NCBI GenBank assembly: GCA_963805525.1
Contig: CAWDUT010000004.1
Location: 992,001-1,056,000, forward strand
Direction of reading: 5' to 3'
Origin: DASQFQ01 sp963805525
Lineage (GTDB): Bacteria; Actinomycetota; Thermoleophilia; Solirubrobacterales; Solirubrobacteraceae
DNA: 64,000 bases
Shown here: piece by piece, positions 49,026 to 57,173 of the stretch
Numbering within the stretch: the first letter of the stretch is position 1
How the letters are laid out: each line of letters begins with the position of its first letter
Notes under the pieces: model-generated
What the model was told of the DNA's origin: nothing
Database searches by the model: none
Seen by the model: only the letters and a program-made list of their open reading frames with translations
Translations under genes and position numbers: made by a program

Positions 49026-50516
49026 CTAGTAGAAGCCGTGCCGCGCGAGCGGCTCGACCAGCTCTCGCTCCTCGTAGGAGAAGTGCGAGAGCAGCGCGTC
49101 GGTGAGCAGGTCCATGGCGCGGCCGACGCCCCCGATGCCGTCCTCCTCGGCGGCCACCAGGGCGACCAGCGCGCGGTCGACGCGCTCGAGCAGGTCGGCG
49201 ATCTGCTCGTGCTCCTCCTCGAGGCGGTCGATCACCGGCGCGAGCCCTTCGTCGCTGCGCCGCAGGTGGGGGAAGACGCTGCGGTCCTCGAGCGTGTGGT
49301 GGTTGGTGACCGTGCGGCAGTAGGTCTCGCAGAACGTGCCGAGCGTCCAGTTGTTCTGGCGGATCGTCATGCGCGTGATGAACGAGCGCACGGCGGCGGC
49401 GTTGCTGGTGCCAGCCGCGACCTGGCCGACGAGGTCGCGCAGCTGAGCGAGCTCGGCGCGCAGCGCGTCATGGACGTCGATCAGGTGCCGGCCGGCAGCC
49501 TGCTCGCGGGCGCTGTAGCTGCGTGAGGGGTCGCGGGCGGGGCCGGTGGGTCGCGTGCTCTCGTCCCACGCGGTCTCGTCGCTGAGGCGGCGCTCCGGGC
49601 CCGGGGTCGGGGCGATGGCCAGCGGCGCCGGCGACTCGAGCACGACGGGGCCGGCGGGCGCGGCCGCGGCGGGCTTGCCGCGCGCCTCCGCGACGAGCTC
49701 GCGCGTGGCGGGCGCGACCTCCTCGGCGAAGCGCCGCAGGTCGTCGGCGGAGGAGACCATGAGGATGTAGGCGCTCATGCCGGTCGACAGCGTGAGCTCG
49801 GCGAGCTGCTCGGCGCCCAGGCTGCTGTTGATGTTCAGCATGCGCCGGATCGCCTCGGGCGGGCGCCCGGCCTGCTCGGCCGCCACGTCGATCCGAGCGT
49901 TCGCCTCCGGCAGCTGATCGAGCTCGATGTAGCCCAGGCTCGGGAGCCAGCCGTCGGCCTTGGCGCCGGTGAGCCGCAGCATCCGCGGCTTGTAGGCCCC
50001 GAGCCAGATCTCGATGTCGTGCGCGGGCGGCGGGCCGGACTCCGCGCCGTCGAGCTGGAAGTGGGTGCCGTCGTAGTGGACCGGACCCTCCGCGGCCCAG
50101 ATCGCGCGGATGACATCCACCGCCTCGGCGAGCGCGTCGACGCTCTGCCCGGCCGTCAGCCGCGGCAGGCCGAGCGCGACGAGCGCGTCGTGGTACGTGC
50201 CCGCCCCGATCCCCAGCTCGACCCGGCCGCCGCTGAGGATGTCGAGGCTGGCGGCGCTGCGGGCGAGCACGACCGGGGGCCGCAGCGGGAGGTTGGCGAC
50301 GTTCGGCGCGACGCGGACGTTGGTGGTCGCCGCCGCGACGACCGACAGCAGCGTCCAGGTGTCGAGGAAGGCCGACTGGTACGGGTGGTCCTGGAAGCTG
50401 ACGATGTCCAGCCCGGCGACGTCGGCGAGCCGCGAGAGCTCGACCACGGCGTCGGCCTGGCGCGCCAGCGGGACGATGAACGCGCCGAACTGGAGGTCGT
50501 GACGGTAGTCGGGCAC
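49026..50516 (-). CDS. LLM-class flavin/F420 oxidoreductase fused to a hemerythrin-like domain
   Basis: A 496-residue fusion. Residues 1-290 are a luciferase-like TIM barrel (LQFGAFIVPLARQADAVVEL, ILSGGRVELGIGAGTYHDAL, DIEIWLGAYKPRMLRLTG). Residues 290-345 are a Pro/Ala-rich linker. Residues 345-496 are a four-helix hemerythrin-like domain with HDALRAEL, YCRTVTNHHTLEDRSVFPHL, HEQI and HFSYEERELVEPL, giving the His/Glu/Asp ligands of a di-iron site. GTG start at 50516. An oxygen- or iron-sensing module attached to an oxidoreductase is the likely meaning. Confidence 0.88.
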   Translation of the reverse strand: MPDYRHDLQFGAFIVPLARQADAVVELSRLADVAGLDIVSFQDHPYQSAFLDTWTLLSVVAAATTNVRVAPNVANLPLRPPVVLARSAASLDILSGGRVELGIGAGTYHDALVALGLPRLTAGQSVDALAEAVDVIRAIWAAEGPVHYDGTHFQLDGAESGPPPAHDIEIWLGAYKPRMLRLTGAKADGWLPSLGYIELDQLPEANARIDVAAEQAGRPPEAIRRMLNINSSLGAEQLAELTLSTGMSAYILMVSSADDLRRFAEEVAPATRELVAEARGKPAAAAPAGPVVLESPAPLAIAPTPGPERRLSDETAWDESTRPTGPARDPSRSYSAREQAAGRHLIDVHDALRAELAQLRDLVGQVAAGTSNAAAVRSFITRMTIRQNNWTLGTFCETYCRTVTNHHTLEDRSVFPHLRRSDEGLAPVIDRLEEEHEQIADLLERVDRALVALVAAEEDGIGGVGRAMDLLTDALLSHFSYEERELVEPLARHGFY

Positions 50517-50543
50517 CGGTTGGAACCGTAATACCCGGGTACC

Positions 50544-51473
50544 GTGGACCCCGTGGCGACCGCTCGCGGATCGGACGACGCGCGGATCGAGTTCGCGCTC
50601 GACAGCTTCGACGTCGCCGACGGGCGGCTCGTCGTCGCCGGCCGCTGGTACGGCGTGACCGGCCGGCGCTTCGTGCGCCCCGTGCTGGAGGTCGACGGCA
50701 AGCGCCGCGTGATCGCCGTGCTCGACCACAAGCCGTGGCCGGCCATCGAGGGCGCCGAGTGGCTGGCGGCCTTCCCCCACGACGGGCCGGCCGGGCCAAG
50801 CCGGCTGCAGGTCGCGCCCGACATCGCGGTCGAGCTCCCGCCCGCCGGGCCGGAGGCGGGCGACGGCCGGCCGCGGCTCGCGCGGATCGCGCGCGTCGTC
50901 GAGCCGCCGCCGCCCAAGCCGAAGCCGAAGGCCAAGCCCAAGGCGAGGCCGAAGCGCGAGCCCGCGCGCCGCCAGAGCGCCGAGCGCGAACGCGAGCCGA
51001 TCGACGCCGAGCTCGAGGACATGCGCAAGCAGAAGGACGACGCGCGCGCCGAGACCGAGCGCCTGCGGAGCGAGCTCGACCAGACGAAGCGCGAGGTCGA
51101 GCGCCTCAGCGAGGAGCTGCGCCACGCGCATACCGACACCGACCGCCTGCGCACCGAGGTCAGCCATGCGCGCGCGGAGCTCAACACCGTCAAGGCCGGG
51201 CGGGACCAGACGCAGGCGAAGGCGCAGAGCGTGGAGGCCGACGCCGCGCGCCTGCGCACCGACGCCCAGCGCGCCCGGGCCGAGCGCGACGCCGCGAAGG
51301 CGGAGCTCGAGCGCGCCCGGCCGCTCGCGCCGAGCTCGCCCTACATCGCACCACGCCCGATGGCGTTCCAAGACCGCCGATCCGGCCCGAGCTGGCGGCT
51401 CCGCGCGGGCGCCTCGCTCGCCGTCGTGGCGGTGCTGCTCATCCTCCTGCAGCTGCTGTTCGGGCTGTTCTGA
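50544..51473 (+). CDS. Coiled-coil protein with C-terminal membrane anchor
   Basis: A 309-residue protein. A beta-rich N-domain at 1-115 (FDVADGRLVVAGRWYGVTGRRFVRPVLEVD) is followed by a PKPKPKAKPK linker, then a coiled coil from about 150 to 260 with regular heptads (ETERLRSELDQTKREVERL). A single hydrophobic helix near the C-terminus is followed by three residues, making it tail-anchored. GTG 50544 or 50553. Possibly a client of the ArsA/Get3-like ATPase encoded elsewhere in the window; that is speculation. Confidence 0.75.
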   Translation: MDPVATARGSDDARIEFALDSFDVADGRLVVAGRWYGVTGRRFVRPVLEVDGKRRVIAVLDHKPWPAIEGAEWLAAFPHDGPAGPSRLQVAPDIAVELPPAGPEAGDGRPRLARIARVVEPPPPKPKPKAKPKARPKREPARRQSAEREREPIDAELEDMRKQKDDARAETERLRSELDQTKREVERLSEELRHAHTDTDRLRTEVSHARAELNTVKAGRDQTQAKAQSVEADAARLRTDAQRARAERDAAKAELERARPLAPSSPYIAPRPMAFQDRRSGPSWRLRAGASLAVVAVLLILLQLLFGLF

Positions 51474-51996
51474 GCATGCACGTCACGGGCGGGCACTCCC
51501 CCGCCTGAGCGACCGCGGTGACCGCGAACCCGTGCCGCTCGTAGAGCGGGATCGTGCGCGGGTTGGGCGTCTCGAGATAGGCCGGGAGCCCGTCGGCGTC
51601 AACGCGCTCGAGCCCCTCGCGCAGGAGCGCGGCGCCGAGGCCGGCGCCCTGCCGCTCCGGCCGCACCGCGAGCCACGGCAGGTACCAGTGCGCGTAGCGC
51701 GGATGCGCGTCGTCCATCTGCCCGGCGACGGCGAACGTGTCCTCGTGCTTGGCGGGGTCGACCGTCTCGGTGTACACCGCGCCGATCGCGTCGCCGTCCG
51801 GCTCGCCGCCCGGCGGCAGCCAGATCGCGACGGCGGCGAAGTCCTCCACCGCCGACACCATCCCCGCGCCCGCGAACGCCTCCACGAAGCGCGGGAAGTG
51901 CGCGAGGTACTCCGCCTCCGCCGGGTACAGCCAGCGCTCGACCGGATCGTCGATGAACGCCGCGACGATCGTGGCGATGGCCGGCGTCACATCCAT
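51439..51996 (-). CDS. GNAT-family N-acetyltransferase
   Basis: A 185-residue acetyltransferase: PVERWLYPAEAEYL near the start, HWYLPWLAVRPERQGAGLGAALLREGL (acetyl-CoA loop) and NPRTIPLYERHGFAVTA. It resembles the puromycin-acetyltransferase-like group. ATG 51996. The 3' end overlaps the coiled-coil gene by 35 nt. Confidence 0.88.
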   Translation of the reverse strand: MDVTPAIATIVAAFIDDPVERWLYPAEAEYLAHFPRFVEAFAGAGMVSAVEDFAAVAIWLPPGGEPDGDAIGAVYTETVDPAKHEDTFAVAGQMDDAHPRYAHWYLPWLAVRPERQGAGLGAALLREGLERVDADGLPAYLETPNPRTIPLYERHGFAVTAVAQAGECPPVTCMLRTARTAAAGG

Positions 51997-52021
51997 GGGG
52001 CGAGCCTACGTTCTACGGTGA

Positions 52022-52885
52022 ATGCCCGTGCGGATCGCGACCTGGAACGTCAACTCGATCAAGCAGCGCATGCCGCGCTTCCTGCCGTGGCTGGACGAGC
52101 GGCAGCCGGACATCGTGTGCCTGCAGGAGACCAAGCTCGCCGACGACAAGTTCACCGAGCTGCTCGGTGACGAGCTCGCCCAGCGCGGCTACGAGGTCGC
52201 CGCCCACGGCGAGCCGGCCTGGAACGGCGTGGCGATCCTCTCGCGCGCCGGGCTCGAGGACGTCGTCCCCGGCCTGCCCGGCGGCCCCGGCTTCCCTCAC
52301 CAGGAGGCGCGCGCCGTCTCCGCGACGTGCGGCGGGGTGCGCGTCGTCTCGGTCTACGTGCCGAACGGGCGCGTCCCGGACTCCGACCACTACGAGTACA
52401 AGCTCGCCTGGCTGAGCGCGCTGCGCGACACGATCGCGAGCCCGGAGACGACCGTCGTGTGCGGCGACGTCAACATCGCGCCCGCGGACGAGGACGTCTT
52501 CGACCCCGACGCCTACGTCGGCCAGACGCACGTGACGCCGCGCGAACGCGCGGCGCTGGCCGAGCTGCAGAGCGCCGGCCTCCACGACGTCGTGCGCGAC
52601 CGCTGGCCCGGCGAGCGCGTCTTCTCCTACTGGGACTACCGCGCCGGCATGTTCCACCAGGACCTCGGGATGCGGATCGACCTCGTGCTCGCGGGCGACA
52701 CAGTGGCCGAGCGCGTCAAGGCCGCCTGGATCGACCGCCAGGCCCGCAAGGGCAAGGGGCCGAGCGACCACGCGCCGGTCATCGTCGACCTCGACGAGGC
52801 GCCCGACGGCGACATCGGCCCGGTCGTGCCGCCGCCGAGCGCGCCGGTCACGAAGCGCGGCGCGAAGAAGCTGCCGCAGTCCTAA
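52022..52885 (+). CDS. xthA: Exodeoxyribonuclease III (XthA-type AP endonuclease)
   Basis: A 287-residue DNA repair nuclease of the EEP superfamily: IATWNVNSIKQRM, DIVCLQETKL (metal Glu), NGVAILSRAG, VVCGDVNIAP, TYWDYRAGMF-like FSYWDYRAGMFHQDLGMRID and GPSDHAPVIVDL (catalytic Asp-His). It cleaves 5' to abasic sites. A 35-residue basic/Pro tail is extra. Convergent with the LigD-type polymerase gene across the third GGGGTCTGACCCC palindrome. Confidence 0.94.
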   Translation: MPVRIATWNVNSIKQRMPRFLPWLDERQPDIVCLQETKLADDKFTELLGDELAQRGYEVAAHGEPAWNGVAILSRAGLEDVVPGLPGGPGFPHQEARAVSATCGGVRVVSVYVPNGRVPDSDHYEYKLAWLSALRDTIASPETTVVCGDVNIAPADEDVFDPDAYVGQTHVTPRERAALAELQSAGLHDVVRDRWPGERVFSYWDYRAGMFHQDLGMRIDLVLAGDTVAERVKAAWIDRQARKGKGPSDHAPVIVDLDEAPDGDIGPVVPPPSAPVTKRGAKKLPQS

Positions 52886-52916
52886 CCCTCAACCACCCTC
52901 AGGGGGTCTGACCCCT
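52884..52916. repeat. Single GGGGTCTGACCCC palindrome with AACCCTCAA flank
   Basis: AGGGGGTCTGACCCCT (52901-52916), preceded by AACCCTCAA (52884-52892) as in the 36.4-kb copies. It lies between convergent genes and encodes the last residues (RGQTP) of the polymerase on the minus strand. Confidence 0.75.
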
Positions 52917-53951
52917 AGCGCGGGAGGGCTGCACGCGCTTCGGCTCGCCCGGCATCTTCGGGTAGTCGGGCGGATACGGCATGTCGCCCGCCTCGTCGCG
53001 CTCGTACAGCTCGAGCAGCGGCTCGAGTGAGTGCGCGGCGTCGTCGATCGCCGCGTGGCGGTCGCCGACCTCGGCGAAGCGCGCCGGCATGGTGGCGACC
53101 GTGAAGTCCTCGGGCGCGACGTCGGGCAGCTCGTCCCAGTCGAGCGGCGCCGAGACCGGCGCGCCCGGCTTCGGCCGGATCGAGTAGGCCGAGGCGATGG
53201 TTCGGTCACGCGCATTTTGGTTGTAGTCGATGAAGATGCGCTCGCCGCGCTCCTCCTTCCACCAGTTCGTCGTGACCTGGCCGGGCAGCCGCCGCTCGAG
53301 CTCGCGCCCGAACGCGATCGCCGCGTGGCGCACGTCGGTGAAGCTCCAGCGCGGCTCGATCCGCACGTAGATGTGCACGCCGCGCCCGCCCGACGTCTTC
53401 GGGAAGCCCACGTAGCCGAGGTCGCCCAGCAGCGTCCGCGCCTCGGCCGCGACCCGCACGGCGTCGGCGAAGTCGGTGCCGGGTTGCGGGTCGAGGTCGA
53501 TGCGCAGCTCGTCGGGATGGTCGACGTCGGCGTCGCGCACCGGCCACGGATGGAACGTGATCGTCCCCATCTGCGCCGCCCAGCCCACGACCGCCACCTC
53601 GGTCGGGCAGACCTCGTCAGCGTGGCGGCCGGAGGGGAACTCGATGCGCGCAGTCTCGACGTAGTCGGGCGCGCCCTTCGGCACGCGCTTCTGGAAGAAG
53701 GCGTCGCCGCCGCGCTGCTCGCGGGTCGAGAGCACGATCCCCGGGTGCACGCCCTTGGGCCAGCGCTCGAGCGTCGTGGGCCGGTGCGAGAGCGCGCGCA
53801 TGATGCCGTCCTCGACCGCCAGGTAGTAGTTGACGATGTCGAGCTTGGTGACCGCGGCGGAGCGCTCGGTGGCCGGGAAGATCACGCGGTCGCCGCTGGT
53901 CACGCGCAGGTCGCGACCGCCCGCTTCGAGGATGGTGGCGTCCGGCGTCAT
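52899..53951 (-). CDS. LigD-type DNA polymerase/primase domain protein
   Basis: A 350-residue archaeo-eukaryotic-primase-like polymerase as in the PolDom of LigD: RPTTLERWPKGVHPG, FFQKRVPKGAPDYVE, HPDELRIDLDPQPGTDF (metal Asp pair DLD), FPKTSGGRGVHIYVRI and IFIDYNQNARDRTIASAYS. No ligase or phosphoesterase domain and no Ku gene nearby, as with stand-alone mycobacterial PolD1/PolD2-type proteins. Fills gaps in break or base-excision repair. ATG 53951. The end RGQTP comes from a dispersed palindrome. Confidence 0.92.
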   Translation of the reverse strand: MTPDATILEAGGRDLRVTSGDRVIFPATERSAAVTKLDIVNYYLAVEDGIMRALSHRPTTLERWPKGVHPGIVLSTREQRGGDAFFQKRVPKGAPDYVETARIEFPSGRHADEVCPTEVAVVGWAAQMGTITFHPWPVRDADVDHPDELRIDLDPQPGTDFADAVRVAAEARTLLGDLGYVGFPKTSGGRGVHIYVRIEPRWSFTDVRHAAIAFGRELERRLPGQVTTNWWKEERGERIFIDYNQNARDRTIASAYSIRPKPGAPVSAPLDWDELPDVAPEDFTVATMPARFAEVGDRHAAIDDAAHSLEPLLELYERDEAGDMPYPPDYPKMPGEPKRVQPSRARGQTP

Positions 53952-53961
53952 GCGCGGACCA

Positions 53962-53967
53962 TAGACT
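53962..53967 (+). promoter_or_regulatory. Putative -10 element TAGACT
   Basis: Exact TAGACT 18 nt before GTG 53986, in the 34-nt gap between divergent genes. Confidence 0.4.
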
Positions 53968-53985
53968 CCTCGCGACCCGCCGCCC

Positions 53986-56121
53986 GTGACTGAGTCCGAC
54001 CACCAACCGGTCCTGTCCGCCAGCCAGGCGCTGCGGTTCATCGCCGACGCCGGAGAGGTGCTCTCCAGCTCGCTCGACTACGAGCAGACGCTGCGTCGCG
54101 TCGCGGTGCTGGCGGTACCGGACTTCGCCGACTGGTGCGCCGTCTACATCCTCGGCGAGGGCGGAGAGGACGAGGCCGAGGTGTCCAGCGGCCACGAGGA
54201 CCCGGAGGTCGAGGCGATGCTGCTCGGCATCCGCCGAGCGCGGCGGGACCGCGACGGCGCCTCGGAGTCGATCGAGGTCGGCGAGTCCGGCAAGTCGATC
54301 CTCGCCGGCGATGTCACCGTGTCGCCCACCGAGGAGGTCGACGACGGGCTCTATGCCCGGCTCGCGCCGAAGTCGTACATGCTCGTGCCGCTGGCGGCCC
54401 GCGACCGCATCCTCGGCTCGCTGACGCTGCTCTCCACCCGCGAGGGCCGCCACTACGGCAAGGCCGACCTCGAGTTCGCGGAGACGCTCGCGGGCCGCTG
54501 CGCGCTGGCGATCGACAACGCGCGGCTGCACGCCGTCGCGGAGCGCACGCTCACGCTGCTCGACTCCGTGTTCGCGACCGCGCCGGTCGGGCTCGCGTTC
54601 GTCGACCACGACCTGCGCTTCGTACGCGTCAACGACACGATGAGCGCCTACCGCGAGCACCTCGGCGAGCTCGAGGACGTGTGCCGGCGCGTGCTCGACA
54701 GCGGCGCGCCGGTCCACGACCTCCAGCTCAGCAGCGACGGCCGGTACTGGAACGTCTCCTGCGCGCCCGTGCGCGGGCCGGGCGGCGACATCGTCGGCGT
54801 CAGCGCCGTGGTGCTCGACGTCACCGAGCGCCAGCAGCTGCTCGACAGCGAGCGCGAGGGGCGCGCCCGCGCGGACTTCCTCGCGCGCTCGGGCGTCCTG
54901 CTGGACGAGACGCTCGACTACGAGCGCACGCTGCGCTCGGTGGCCGACATCGCGGTCCCCGAGGTCGCCGACTGGTGCGCGGTCAGCGTGCTCGACGGCG
55001 GCGGCGTGCTGCAGCAGGTCGCCGCTGCCCACATCGACCCCGAGCAGCGGCGGCTGGGCGAGGAGCTCCAGCGCCGCTACCCGCCCGACGGCAGCCAGGA
55101 GACCGGATCGATGCGGGTCGCGCGCGGCGGCGTGACCGAGTTCGTGCCCGAGATCACCGAGGAGATGCTCGTCGCCGGCATCCCCGACCCGGACCAGCTC
55201 GCGCTCGTGCGCAAGCTCGACCTGCGCTCGATCATCATCGCCCCGCTGCGCGCGCGCACGCGGACGTTCGGGACGATCACGCTCGCCAACTCCGGCTCGA
55301 GCCGGCTGTTCGAGCAGGCGGACGTGCAGCTCGCCGAGGAGCTCGCGCGGCGCGCGGCGACGTCGATCGACAACGCGCGGCTCTATACCGAGCGCACCCA
55401 CATCGCCCACACGCTGCAGGCGCGCCTGCTGCCGGCGCGGCTGCCCGAGATCCCCGGCGCCGTGCTGGCCGCCCGCTACCGCGCGGCGGGCGAGCTCAAC
55501 GAGGTCGGCGGGGACTTCTACGACGTCTTCCCGCGCTCGCCGGAGGAGTGGGCGATGGTGGTCGGCGACGTCTCCGGCAAGGGCCCGGAGGCCGCCGCCG
55601 TCACCGCGCTCGCCCGCTACACGCTGCGCGCCGGCGCGCTCGACGACGACGCGCCGGAGAAGGCGCTGCGGCGGCTCAACGTCGCGATGCGCACCCACGA
55701 CGAAAGCGCCCAGTTCGCGACCGCCGCGCTCGCCTACCTGTCGACGGCAGGCGACGGCCGGATCAACGTCCGGCTGTCGCTGGCCGGCCACCCGCCCGCG
55801 ATGGTCGTCCGCCACGACGGGACGGTCGCCGCCGCCGGGACCTACGGCGACATGCTCGCGCTCGGGGACGACCCGGCGTTCCACGAGACCCGGCTGCTGC
55901 TCGACCCGGGCGACGTGCTGCTGCTCTACACCGACGGCGTCACCGAGGCCGGCCCGCGCAGCCGGCCGTTCGGCGAGTTCGGCTTCTCCGAGCTGCTCGG
56001 CACGCTCGCGGGCGAGTCGCCGCAGGCGGTGGTCGACGCGGTCGAGGCCGCGGTGGTTGACGCCCACGAGGGTGAGCCGCGCGACGACATCGCGCTGCTC
56101 GCCCTCGGGCTCGCCCGCTAG
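53986..56121 (+). CDS. GAF-PAS-GAF-PP2C (SpoIIE-type) serine phosphatase
   Basis: A 711-residue cytosolic signalling phosphatase. GAF at 20-185 (LDYEQTLRRVAVLAVPDFADWCAVYIL), a PAS-like domain at 190-290 (VFATAPVGLAFVDHDLRFVRVND), a second GAF at 305-475 (LDYERTLRSVADIAVPEVADWCAV, nearly a copy of the first), and a PP2C-like domain at 485-711 (NEVGGDFYDVF, VGDVSGKGPEAA, LLLYTDGVTEA, DDIALLAL, holding the metal Asp residues). It should dephosphorylate an anti-sigma antagonist; one is encoded 2.4 kb away, beyond the IS110 element. Confidence 0.94.
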   Translation: MTESDHQPVLSASQALRFIADAGEVLSSSLDYEQTLRRVAVLAVPDFADWCAVYILGEGGEDEAEVSSGHEDPEVEAMLLGIRRARRDRDGASESIEVGESGKSILAGDVTVSPTEEVDDGLYARLAPKSYMLVPLAARDRILGSLTLLSTREGRHYGKADLEFAETLAGRCALAIDNARLHAVAERTLTLLDSVFATAPVGLAFVDHDLRFVRVNDTMSAYREHLGELEDVCRRVLDSGAPVHDLQLSSDGRYWNVSCAPVRGPGGDIVGVSAVVLDVTERQQLLDSEREGRARADFLARSGVLLDETLDYERTLRSVADIAVPEVADWCAVSVLDGGGVLQQVAAAHIDPEQRRLGEELQRRYPPDGSQETGSMRVARGGVTEFVPEITEEMLVAGIPDPDQLALVRKLDLRSIIIAPLRARTRTFGTITLANSGSSRLFEQADVQLAEELARRAATSIDNARLYTERTHIAHTLQARLLPARLPEIPGAVLAARYRAAGELNEVGGDFYDVFPRSPEEWAMVVGDVSGKGPEAAAVTALARYTLRAGALDDDAPEKALRRLNVAMRTHDESAQFATAALAYLSTAGDGRINVRLSLAGHPPAMVVRHDGTVAAAGTYGDMLALGDDPAFHETRLLLDPGDVLLLYTDGVTEAGPRSRPFGEFGFSELLGTLAGESPQAVVDAVEAAVVDAHEGEPRDDIALLALGLAR

Positions 56122-56813
56122 GCGGCGACGCTCCCGCGCGGGGGCGCCTCCGTGGCGGCGGCTCGGGGCTTGGGCGTCAGCAGCGCGGCGAGCCGCGTCG
56201 AGAGCATCCCGAGGCCGACGCCCAGCGTCAGCGTGACCAGCACGCTCACGAACACCCAGCCGTACGGCGTGGAGATGACGCCCCCGAACGCGCCCGCGCC
56301 GGCGGTGGCGGGATGGGCGAGCGCCTTGACGGTGTTCCCGGCGCCGCCGCCTCCCGGCGCCCAGTTGTCGAGCCCGGTCGCGATCCACCAGAAGAACACG
56401 GACGCGAAGGCGCCGAACGTGCCAGGGATGAAGAACCAGTCGCCGAGGCCGCCGAACGTGACGAGGACCGCCGCGAGCACGCCCACGCCGAGCGCGATCC
56501 CCCAGAAGTCCGGGAGGTCGGCGATCGCCGGCGACAGCCACATGACCACCAGCGCGGCCACGGCACCGAACACGTTCGCGATCGAGACCTTGCGCGCCGC
56601 CGCGCCGTCACCACCCGCCGCGAAGTACATCGCCCACGACACGAACGCCGCGGGCACCATCAGCTGGAAGTTCGACGGGAGGTCCAGCCCGTTGCCGAGA
56701 TCCCCGTCGGTGATCCAGTGGAAGCTGAAGTTCAGCGCGACCCAGGTCCACACGAACGCCAAGATCCCGACGGCGGCCGCCAGAGGTAGCAGACCCTTCA
56801 TCCGCTCAGCCAT
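56118..56813 (-). CDS. DUF1097-like membrane protein
   Basis: A 231-residue protein with six to seven helices. It has the NFSFHWITDG and PAAFVSWAMYFAAGGDGAAA pattern of the DUF1097 family, but a longer C-terminal part (TPYGWVFVSVLVTLTLGVGLGML). A clear AAGGAG sits 6 nt before ATG 56813. Transport or channel function is suspected, not known. Confidence 0.75.
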   Translation of the reverse strand: MAERMKGLLPLAAAVGILAFVWTWVALNFSFHWITDGDLGNGLDLPSNFQLMVPAAFVSWAMYFAAGGDGAAARKVSIANVFGAVAALVVMWLSPAIADLPDFWGIALGVGVLAAVLVTFGGLGDWFFIPGTFGAFASVFFWWIATGLDNWAPGGGGAGNTVKALAHPATAGAGAFGGVISTPYGWVFVSVLVTLTLGVGLGMLSTRLAALLTPKPRAAATEAPPRGSVAA

Positions 56814-57173
56814 GTGAGGCTCCTTGTCTCGGCCGTCCGTCTGTGGACGGCGTCTGGTCGCGGAACCTACGCACGGGCCTGCCCGCTGTGAAGTTGCTTC
56901 GCAGCAAGCTGGAAGAGCGCCGGGTTTTGCGCCAGGCGGCCTAGCTTTCCGCTGGTGAGTCAAGGCCGCGTTGGCTGCGGGGGCGGTCGCCGCGGTCTGT
57001 GATCGCGGTGTTTGCGTGGATCGGCGGTGCGGGCGCTCGGGAGGGTGCCGGTCAGCTCGGCAGGCTGATTAGGCGCCGTCGTGCGGCAGGCTTTCGTGTG
57101 CGCCGTGAGGACCGGCGAGCGCGGGCGGGCGGCAAGCTAGGTTGCGCCGTCGTGCGGCATAGCTCAGACGCCG
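56814..57173. other. 360-nt gene-free stretch beside the IS110 element
   Basis: No convincing gene on either strand. It contains the direct repeat GCGCCGTCGTGCGGCA at 57073-57088 and 57144-57159. The part next to the transposase is probably the element's non-coding 3' end; the rest is the upstream region of the DUF1097 gene. Confidence 0.5.

Noticed and set aside
53617..56541. 974-codon minus-strand frame
   Set aside because: Antisense to the phosphatase gene; repetitive composition without domains.
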